Shown here: one piece after another, positions 1-4,618 of the stretch
How the letters are laid out: every line of letters begins with the position of its first letter
How positions within the stretch are numbered: the stretch's first letter is position 1
NCBI GenBank assembly: GCA_022562335.1
Contig: JADFPM010000160.1
Span: 1 to 6,250, forward strand
DNA: 6,250 bases
From: Chloroflexota bacterium
GTDB lineage: Bacteria > Chloroflexota > Dehalococcoidia > Lucifugimonadales > UBA3495
Direction: 5' to 3'
Notes under the pieces: generated by a model
The model's database searches: none
The model's input: only the letters and a program-made list of their open reading frames with translations
Told to the model about the DNA's origin: nothing
Program-made: the position numbers and the translations under genes

Positions 1-188
1 TCCTTCTCCACGATGTCGGTGCCTTCACCCACCGACCGGATGAAGAGGTTCGAGTCCTCAAAGGCGGGGGTGTCGATGCGGTGGAACCCGTAACGCGCCG
101 CCAGCGCCTCGGCCTTTGATTCGATGAAACGCCAATAGTGCTGCTCATCCGGCAGCAGGTCCGAGGTGCCTCTAGGAGCTTGGAACAA
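1..188 (-). CDS. hisS: Histidyl-tRNA synthetase, N-terminal part (cut by window edge)
   Basis: Histidyl-tRNA synthetase attaches histidine to tRNA-His using ATP in the cytoplasm; it is a class II enzyme acting as a dimer. Reading the minus strand from 188 gives 62 codons that begin MFQAPRGTSDLLPDE and continue through RYGFHRIDTPAFED (class II motif 1 region, conserved Pro at residue 41) to RSVGEGTDIVEK. This is the canonical HisS N-terminus almost residue for residue. The start is TTG at 188-186: the MFQAPRGT opening is where the family normally begins, an AAGGGG Shine-Dalgarno lies at 199-204 with 10 bases between, and no ATG is available nearby in frame. The remainder (roughly 350 residues in the family) lies beyond base 1. 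The gene diverges from the plus-strand Panacea pair and has its own apparent promoter at 224-254. Identity is very secure; only the unusual start codon is inferred. Confidence 0.95.
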   Translation of the reverse strand, partial: MFQAPRGTSDLLPDEQHYWRFIESKAEALAARYGFHRIDTPAFEDSNLFIRSVGEGTDIVEK

Positions 189-198
189 GAGTGGTTTT

Positions 199-204
199 CC
201 CCTT
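199..204 (-). promoter_or_regulatory. Ribosome-binding site deciding the hisS TTG start
   Basis: AAGGGG on the minus strand, 10 bases before the TTG at 188. It is the only purine-rich Shine-Dalgarno-like run next to the HisS frame and supports TTG as the initiation codon. Confidence 0.6.
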
Positions 205-223
205 CGTTGAGATGGCTGGAGCC

Positions 224-254
224 ATTATACAAGCAGTTACAAAATTCCAGACAA
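224..254 (-). promoter_or_regulatory. Likely hisS promoter
   Basis: On the minus strand a perfect TATAAT -10 box lies at 229-224. A TTGTCT hexamer (4 of 6 matches to TTGACA) lies at 254-249, giving a long 19-base spacer. Transcription would start near 217, leaving a leader of about 28 bases that contains the AAGGGG ribosome-binding site at 204-199. That is too short for a T-box or attenuator. The -10 is convincing; the -35 is weak. Confidence 0.5.
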
Positions 255-436
255 TCCGGATCAAACCGTCCAACATTAACCATGGAAACCGCTTATCCTC
301 ATTATCGGAGAATTTGAGGGTTGGCCGGGGTCTTCAGCAATATTTAGTGAGGGTCACGATATATTTTGACACTCAACCGCCTAGGCTAGCATGGTGACAC
401 TCTTCCCTTGCTGACCTCGGTGACCTCGTCCTAAAC

Positions 437-511
437 TCGGCTCGTAGCCGATGTTGGGAGAGACCACAATGCTCCGAAATACTGGATATGGTCGGAGGCG
501 GTGTGCTCTCC
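437..511. other. Two adjacent hairpins (candidate structured RNA or DNA inverted repeats)
   Basis: Hairpin 1 is TCGGCT (437-442), loop CGT, AGCCGA (446-451). Hairpin 2 is a nested set: GGAGAG (457-462) pairs with CTCTCC (506-511), CACA (465-468) with TGTG (502-505), and CTCCGA (472-477) with TCGGAG (492-497), closing a 14-base loop. That gives 16 base pairs in 55 bases with only small bulges. No U-tract follows on either strand, so it is not an ordinary intrinsic terminator. It could be a small RNA, a structured leader of the Panacea transcript, or an operator-like DNA element. I recognise no known family. Confidence 0.3.
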
Positions 512-640
512 ATAGCGTTGGGTGACCCCTGCTCAGGTTATTGGGGTAGGCAAGGGCGGGGTGTCACAGGGCGATGTGGGAGCTATCCTAGCCAGCAAGC
601 TGGGGGCTATTTCATTAAGAAGGTTGGTTATACGTGCCCA

Positions 641-649
641 TGATATAAT
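641..649 (+). promoter_or_regulatory. Extended -10 promoter of the Panacea gene
   Basis: The bases TG-A-TATAAT match an extended -10 element (TGnTATAAT) exactly; such promoters can work without a good -35 box, and none is evident here (TTGGTT at 624-629 is too close). Transcription would begin near 656, just ahead of the GGGG ribosome-binding run at 658-661 and the ATG at 669. This fixes the translation start downstream of the longer open frame from GTG 522. Confidence 0.55.
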
Positions 650-668
650 CCGGCTACGGGGTGTTGCT

Positions 669-1253
669 ATGTTACGAGCCGAAGATGTTGCCCGATATTT
701 CTTGGCGAACCAGGATGCAGAGCACGGTGGCTCGATTAGTAACCTAAAAGTCCAAAAACTGTGCTATTACGCACAGGGCATTGCGCTCGCCTTACTGGGA
801 AAGCCTCTCTTTCTTGACGACATCGTGCATTGGGAACATGGTCCGGTTGTGCCAACCGTATATCATAACTACCAGTCTCACCGGGGGGCTGCGATCCCCG
901 CACCGGAAGACCTCGATTTAACGCTGTATGACCGGGAAACCCAAGGCTTGTTGGATAAGGTCCATCGGGTATATGGCCAGGATTCGGCTTGGGATCTGCG
1001 TGAAAAGACTCAAGAAGAACCACCTTGGATAAATACACCGGACGGTGCCGCGATTACCCACCAAAAGATGAGGATCTATTTTCAGTCATTGCCTGCCCTC
1101 TCTGAGTACTTTGGGGAGTTTGTTCAGGAAAACATTAGACACTTGCCTGAGAATCCACAGGTCATGAAAGATTTGAAGAGGGGAATCGAGGCATTCAAAT
1201 CTGGGCGAATGGTTGCCTGGGACGAGGTCAAAGAGGAACTTGGCATCGAGTGA
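669..1253 (+). CDS. Panacea-domain protein (DUF4065, SocA/GepA-like), probable antitoxin
   Basis: A 194-residue protein with the Panacea domain, known as the antitoxin half of many toxin-antitoxin pairs. In the best-studied case, Caulobacter SocA binds toxin SocB and delivers it to ClpXP. Family marks are SNLKVQKLCYYAQG (residues 24-37), LLGKPLF (42-48), HWEHGPVVPTVY (54-65) and LREKTQEEPPW (110-120), a variant of the usual L..TH...PW motif with Gln for His. The C-terminal third (about 135-194) is helical and charged. I chose ATG 669 because GGGG at 658-661 lies 7 bases upstream and a perfect extended -10 lies at 641-649; GTG 522 would add 49 residues with no family resemblance. The stop at 1251-1253 lies inside the next frame, so the two are translationally linked. 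Domain assignment is confident; the antitoxin role is inferred from family and context. Base composition (31/60 G+C at 781-840) is lower than in the minus-strand genes. Confidence 0.85.
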   Translation: MLRAEDVARYFLANQDAEHGGSISNLKVQKLCYYAQGIALALLGKPLFLDDIVHWEHGPVVPTVYHNYQSHRGAAIPAPEDLDLTLYDRETQGLLDKVHRVYGQDSAWDLREKTQEEPPWINTPDGAAITHQKMRIYFQSLPALSEYFGEFVQENIRHLPENPQVMKDLKRGIEAFKSGRMVAWDEVKEELGIE

Positions 1254-1545
1254 AGTACGAGTTCCTGAGTTTATCCGGGAGATTGCTCGGGCATGGGACC
1301 CCATCGACCAAGGAAGAGTCGGTGGGGTTTTTGCATTACTAGCGGATGACGATTGGCGCCGTGAAAACCGCGTGGATTGGGTGCTCAGTCAGCCCCAGAA
1401 AAATGAGTTAGGGCTTTTTGATAACGAGACCGTATGGGCTATCGCGCACGCCGGTATAACAGTTGCATTTATTGAGGCTATTGGTGGAGAAGTCGCAGTA
1501 GTCTATCTCAATCGCCGATCCGCGATGCACCCAGGGTGGCTCTAA
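1240..1545 (+). CDS. Small unrecognised protein, candidate toxin partner
   Basis: An open frame of about 101 residues overlapping the end of the Panacea gene by 14 bases. I do not recognise the family. Visible features are an acidic/aromatic N-terminal half (PEFIREIARAWDPID, then LLADDDWRRE), a middle DNETVWAIAHAGITVAF stretch and a hydrophobic EVAVVYLNRR strand before a C-terminal MHPGWL. It has no signal peptide and no clear membrane segment. No ATG is available. TTG 1240 has AAGAGG at 1231-1236 only 3 bases upstream, which is close for a Shine-Dalgarno; TTG 1213 would give 110 residues and a 41-base overlap. The start is therefore uncertain, and expression probably depends on re-initiation after the upstream gene. 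As the overlapping neighbour of a Panacea gene it fits the toxin slot, but that is inference from position only. After the TAA at 1543 the same frame stays open for 22 protein-like codons to 1612, so the gene may be cut short by a nonsense mutation. Confidence 0.6.
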   Translation: MASSEVRVPEFIREIARAWDPIDQGRVGGVFALLADDDWRRENRVDWVLSQPQKNELGLFDNETVWAIAHAGITVAFIEAIGGEVAVVYLNRRSAMHPGWL

Positions 1546-1798
1546 AACGTTATCCCGGCCAGCGAGGGAACTCCTGATCGTGTCCAGGAACGTGCGGAGC
1601 GGATGGGCGGCTAACAGTGCGGCGAGTTAGACAAAAGTGTATCGCCTAGCGTGGCTGGCATGACGTCCTTCCCAAATTTGCATAATCACCTCTCGCAAAT
1701 GAGAGAGTAAGGGCGATTCCCGATGGCCGTGAATGGGTCATAGAATGTGGTAAGTCAACCTTGACTCGGGTCCGCCCAAATGCCTGCCCTGCCCAGAC
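1546..1798. other. Convergent intergenic region
   Basis: This 253-base stretch lies between the 3' ends of the small plus-strand gene and the minus-strand CoA-transferase gene. It contains the 22-codon in-frame continuation of the small gene (1546-1614), two mutually exclusive short stems (ATTTGC 1676-1681 with GCAAAT 1695-1700; CTCTC 1690-1694 with GAGAG 1701-1705) and a 14-base palindrome at 1753-1766. No stem is followed by a U-tract, so I cannot assign an intrinsic terminator to either gene. Confidence 0.5.
1753..1766. repeat. Near-perfect palindrome
   Basis: AGTCAA, two central bases CC, then TTGACT: six-base arms with a two-base centre. The size and symmetry suit a dimeric regulator site, but it lies downstream of both converging genes, where an operator has no obvious target. 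It may be chance. Confidence 0.3.
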
Positions 1799-3034
1799 CT
1801 AAATCACCCCGTCGGCCTTCATCTGCGCCAATTCCTCCGCCGAAACGCCGCCGATGCTGCTTAATAACTCGACGTTGTGTTCTCCCACCAGGGGAGGCGC
1901 GTTCTGGGGTGTGTCGGGGCATCCGGTCAGGCGGATGGGCGTGTTGACGGTCCTGAAGCGGCCGCCGATGGTGTCGCCGGTCTCCACGAACATGCCCCTG
2001 GCTTCCAGGTGCGGGCATTTGTCCAGGTCGGCCACGTTTTGCACCATACCCATGGAAAAACCGATCTCGGTTAGTTTCTGGGTGACGTCCGCCTTGGAAA
2101 GGTGCTGGGACCATTCCTCGATGGTGGGGACGATGTGGTCGAAATAGAATTGCCCGGATATTCCCAAACCCAAGTAACGCGGATCGTTGAGCAGGTCGTC
2201 GCGCCCCAACAGCTTCCACATGGCCACCCACTTCTCTTCGTCGCCGGCGCCGGCCAGCACCACGTACCCATCCTGGGCCTTCAGGACCAGCTGGGCGCTG
2301 AACATATTCTCCCGGGCCCGTCCCGAGACCTCACCCGAGGACTGGTACAGCGGCATGGAACTGGTGGTGTGGGCCACCATGCAGTCGTACATCGACATGT
2401 CCACCTGCTGGCCCAGGCCCGTCTTGTGGCGCGACTCCAGGGCCATCATGATCCCCAGGGCGGTCCAGACGCCGGGCACGGAATCGCCTATATTGTCGCC
2501 CACCATCTGGGGCGGTCCGCCGGAAGCGCCGGTTATCTCCATCCAGCCGCCCATGCCCTGGACGCACGGATTGTTGGCGGGCCAGTAAGAATATGGTCCC
2601 TCGCGTCCGGCCAGGGGGTCGCCGTAGCCGGTGAGGCTGGCGTAGATTATCGCCGGGTTGATCTCCCGCAGCCGGTCGTAGCCCAGCCCCAGCCGGGAAA
2701 GAGCGCCGGGGCCCCAGTTATCCAGCAAGACGTCGCCGGCGCGCACCATGTTCTCGAAGGCCGATTTGCACCGGGGGTCGCGCAGGTCCATGGAGACGCT
2801 TTTCTTATTGCGGTTCACCCCCAGGTAACGGGCGCTGACCTTGCCGCCGTCGTTTTCGATGAACGGCGTGTTGATGCGGGACCTCTCCCCCGTACCGGGC
2901 CGCTCGATCTTGATCACCTCGGCGCCCATATCAGCCAGGATCATGGAGCAGAATGGCCCGGCGATGATATGGGTCACGTCCAGCACCCGCAGTCCCGTCA
3001 GGGGTAAAGGAAATGGTTCCTGGTTAAGTGTCAC
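1799..3034 (-). CDS. Class III CoA-transferase (CaiB/BaiF/Frc family)
   Basis: A 411-residue acyl-CoA transferase of the formyl-CoA/carnitine-CoA transferase family, close to the family's usual 400 residues and apparently complete. These cytoplasmic enzymes form interlocked dimers and move CoA between carboxylic acids through an aspartyl-CoA thioester. Diagnostic stretches are GLRVLDVTHIIAGPFCSM (14-31), LADMGAEVIKIERPGTGE (33-50), NRNKKSVSMDLRDP (74-87), NWGPGALSRLGLGYDRL (106-122) and GDNIGDSVPG (179-188), where Asp184 aligns with the catalytic Asp of Frc (its LGDSNTG motif). The GTG start at 3034 is backed by GAGGT at 3045-3041, 6 bases upstream. It shares the strand of the clpC group but is separated by 133 bases containing a tandem repeat, so it may have its own promoter. 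The substrate cannot be read from sequence, and no partner acyl-CoA dehydrogenase or hydratase is adjacent. Confidence 0.92.
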   Translation of the reverse strand: MTLNQEPFPLPLTGLRVLDVTHIIAGPFCSMILADMGAEVIKIERPGTGERSRINTPFIENDGGKVSARYLGVNRNKKSVSMDLRDPRCKSAFENMVRAGDVLLDNWGPGALSRLGLGYDRLREINPAIIYASLTGYGDPLAGREGPYSYWPANNPCVQGMGGWMEITGASGGPPQMVGDNIGDSVPGVWTALGIMMALESRHKTGLGQQVDMSMYDCMVAHTTSSMPLYQSSGEVSGRARENMFSAQLVLKAQDGYVVLAGAGDEEKWVAMWKLLGRDDLLNDPRYLGLGISGQFYFDHIVPTIEEWSQHLSKADVTQKLTEIGFSMGMVQNVADLDKCPHLEARGMFVETGDTIGGRFRTVNTPIRLTGCPDTPQNAPPLVGEHNVELLSSIGGVSAEELAQMKADGVI

Positions 3035-3040
3035 GTTGCT

Positions 3041-3045
3041 ACCTC
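3041..3045 (-). promoter_or_regulatory. Ribosome-binding site deciding the CoA-transferase GTG start
   Basis: GAGGT on the minus strand, six bases before the GTG at 3034. This is good Shine-Dalgarno spacing and favours the non-ATG start. Confidence 0.6.
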
Positions 3046-3054
3046 GCAGATTTT

Positions 3055-3089
3055 AGCTGTCAGCGATCAGCCGTCAGCGCTCAGCTATG
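3055..3089. repeat. Tandem heptamer repeat AGCNNTC
   Basis: Five consecutive 7-base units follow each other without interruption: AGCTGTC, AGCGATC, AGCCGTC, AGCGCTC and AGCTATG (the last ending G instead of C). Positions 1-3 and 6 are invariant while 4-5 vary in every unit. The array can also fold: AGCTG (3055-3059) with CAGCT (3082-3086) and AGCG (3062-3065) with CGCT (3078-3081), leaving a 12-base loop and a 2-base bulge. It sits just upstream of the CoA-transferase gene's ribosome-binding site. Similar short heptad arrays occur scattered between genes in several bacterial groups; their function is unclear. Confidence 0.75.
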
Positions 3090-3167
3090 GGGGATCGGTG
3101 GGATTTAATCTCAGGATACACGGCTGGCGCGGGTCTAACCAGTACTTGAGTCAAGCACGGCGCCCGG

Positions 3168-3752
3168 CTAGAAATTCTCCAGGAACCAATCGATGCCCAG
3201 GGTACAGGCGTAGGCTATGGCCCCGAATTTGATTATCTTGCCGGCCCAAACAACAATCAAGAATCTCCAAATGGGATAACGCAGCGCCCCGGCGGCCACT
3301 CCCACCACGTCGAAAACCGGATTGGGGACCAGGGAGACCAGAAACAGGACCAGCCAGCCCCGGCGGCCCATCCACGCTTCCAACCGTTGATAAAAGCGGC
3401 GGCGGCCCATGATGGTGTGGCCGCTGTAGCCCAGGAAATATCCCGTCAATTCGCCCACGCCCTCAGCCACCCCAGCCACCAGGGCTACCACCCAGGGATT
3501 GAGCAACGCTCCCACGGCGCACGCGGTGGCCAACGCCGGGACGGGAATCACCAGCCCGCCGCTGGCCACCAGGGCGGTCAAGGCCACCCCGGCATAGCCC
3601 GCCTGGGTGAAAGTGATGTTTTGCTGCAATAGTACGGCGGTTGCCGCCACCGCGAGAACCGCCAGAAATATCGCCAACCGCAACAGGTTATCCCGGCGGC
3701 CCCGGTTTAGGCCGCCGGCCCAGGCCGCGGCTCGACCGATGAATCTCAACAA
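3168..3752 (-). CDS. VTT/DedA-like (SNARE-associated) integral membrane protein
   Basis: A 194-residue polytopic membrane protein of the VTT (formerly SNARE-associated Golgi/DedA-like) superfamily, members of which are linked to lipid scrambling or flipping and membrane homeostasis. A hydrophobic helix lies at about 24-42. A re-entrant-like GGLVIPVPALATA (65-77) is followed by GVGELTGYFLGYSG (98-111), a basic loop (GRRRFYQRLEAWMGRRG), then SLVPNPVFDVVGVAAGAL (140-157) and a last segment at about 163-182. The proline-rich re-entrant pair (VPxPA and PNPxFD) and the Glu of GELTGY are the family marks. The start is TTG: TTG 3752 and TTG 3749 are adjacent codons, and the second overlaps the hydrolase stop as TTGA, so translation is probably coupled. 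No strong Shine-Dalgarno is seen. It is the third gene of the clpC-hydrolase group. The fold is confident; the transported substrate is unknown. Confidence 0.85.
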   Translation of the reverse strand: MLRFIGRAAAWAGGLNRGRRDNLLRLAIFLAVLAVAATAVLLQQNITFTQAGYAGVALTALVASGGLVIPVPALATACAVGALLNPWVVALVAGVAEGVGELTGYFLGYSGHTIMGRRRFYQRLEAWMGRRGWLVLFLVSLVPNPVFDVVGVAAGALRYPIWRFLIVVWAGKIIKFGAIAYACTLGIDWFLENF

Positions 3753-4597
3753 AGCGATGGCTTGCCGTCACCGAGAAACTGGATCAACAGGCCGTTGAAT
3801 CTTTCGGCATGCTCCATCTGCGGCCAGTGGCCGCATTCAGGGATCGTGTGCACCAGGCTATCCGGAAGGCGCTCGCCAATGGCTTGGGCGTGGGACGCCG
3901 GGATGATCCGGTCCTGCTCTCCCCAAATGGTCATCAAAGGCGCTTTCAGGTCCTTTAGGCTGGCGAGGATCAGGCGTTCCCTTTTCTGGCCGAATATGTT
4001 GATGCTGGAGCGTATTGCCCGCAGGGCGGCCCGGCGGGCGCCGGACCGGCCGTTGGTTCGCTGTATCTCCGGCCACACCTGGTCAAGGAAAGGGGGAGGA
4101 CGGTAGAAGATGCTCTTGGGGATATCGTATATATCGATCAACCCCAGCCGGTAGACCAATTCGCCCGCCAGGGGCAGGGATACCAGCCGCAGGGGCCAGG
4201 ACACTTCCCGGCCCAGCCCCCCGGCCGATACCAACACCAGCCGGTCCACCATTTCGGGGTGGTCCAACGCAACCAGGCCCGCGACGAGCCCGCCGCCAGA
4301 ATTGCCCACCAGGTGCGCCCTGGGGATATCCAGAGCGTGCAAGAAACCGTGGACCAACTCGGCGGCGGCAGCGGGATGGTAGTCCAAATCCGCCGGTTTG
4401 CCGGAATCGCCGTGTCCCGGCAGGTCCAGGGCTATGACGGTGTAGCCCGCTTGGACCAGCGGTTGGATATTCAGCTGCCAGGTAAGCCACGAGCTGCCCA
4501 GGCCGTGGATCAGCAAGATAGCCGGCCCCTGGCCGGCCCGCACGTAGTGCACGCGGATTCCGGCCAGGTCTATGGTCTGGTGTTCTATATCGGGCAC
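3746..4597 (-). CDS. Alpha/beta hydrolase
   Basis: A 283-residue soluble serine hydrolase of the alpha/beta fold. The whole catalytic set is visible: oxyanion region LLIHGLG (28-34), nucleophile elbow GNSGG (98-102) with Ser100, acid GEQDRIIP (226-233) with Asp229, and base ECGHWPQ (254-260) with His257. ALDLPGHGDSGKP (56-68) is the usual strand-4 motif. The lid region at about 130-200, containing RPPPFL, would determine substrate, and I cannot name it. Candidates include esterase, lipase-like or C-C-bond hydrolase (MhpC/BphD-like). Gly rather than the usual Met follows the nucleophile. The start is GTG 4597, 21 bases after the clpC stop, without a clear Shine-Dalgarno; the stop overlaps the TTG start of the membrane protein. 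This spacing points to co-transcription with clpC and translation partly coupled to it. Confidence 0.9.
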   Translation of the reverse strand: MPDIEHQTIDLAGIRVHYVRAGQGPAILLIHGLGSSWLTWQLNIQPLVQAGYTVIALDLPGHGDSGKPADLDYHPAAAAELVHGFLHALDIPRAHLVGNSGGGLVAGLVALDHPEMVDRLVLVSAGGLGREVSWPLRLVSLPLAGELVYRLGLIDIYDIPKSIFYRPPPFLDQVWPEIQRTNGRSGARRAALRAIRSSINIFGQKRERLILASLKDLKAPLMTIWGEQDRIIPASHAQAIGERLPDSLVHTIPECGHWPQMEHAERFNGLLIQFLGDGKPSLC

Positions 4598-4618
4598 GGG
4601 CTCGGTTAACAGTTGCCG

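Larger units (their letters stand above)
189..668. other. 480-base intergenic region between hisS and the Panacea gene
   Basis: No convincing gene is seen here. A 68-codon open frame at 191-397 (plus) overlaps the hisS leader and promoter on the other strand and resembles nothing I know. The region is AT-richer than the flanks (26/60 G+C counted at 241-300). It holds the hisS promoter, a repeated TGACACTC (367-374 and 395-402), a tandem TGACCTCG (412-419 and 421-428), nested inverted repeats at 437-511, a further hairpin at 589-609 (TAGCC and AGC pairing with GCT and GGCTA) and an extended -10 box at 641-649. A frame open from GTG 522 runs into the Panacea gene, but I take it as untranslated leader. 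Confidence 0.6.

Noticed and set aside
366..392. Plus-strand promoter with perfect TTGACA
   Set aside because: The only -10 candidate (TAGCAT) is 4 of 6 with a short 15-base spacer; kept only as a possible source of an RNA across the 437-511 hairpins.
191..397. 68-codon plus-strand open frame
   Set aside because: It overlaps the hisS ribosome-binding site and promoter on the opposite strand, has no recognisable motif and an unremarkable composition.
189..520. T-box or attenuator leader for hisS
   Set aside because: The apparent -10 at 224-229 leaves only about 28 bases of leader, and no T-box consensus or terminator was seen farther upstream.
451..525. 24-codon frame beginning ATG TTG GGA upstream of the Panacea gene
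   Set aside because: It has no ribosome-binding site, reads as random basic sequence and lies across the arms of the hairpin, which explains the local pattern better.
1676..1705. Interlocked stems that might form a pseudoknot or terminator
   Set aside because: With no bases left to bridge the first stem the two helices cannot coexist, each is only 5-6 base pairs, and no U-tract follows.
2102..3007. 301-codon plus-strand frame antisense to the CoA-transferase gene
   Set aside because: It is a shadow of a GC-rich gene; the minus-strand frame carries unmistakable CaiB/Frc motifs and the antisense one is Gly/Ala/His-rich without domains.
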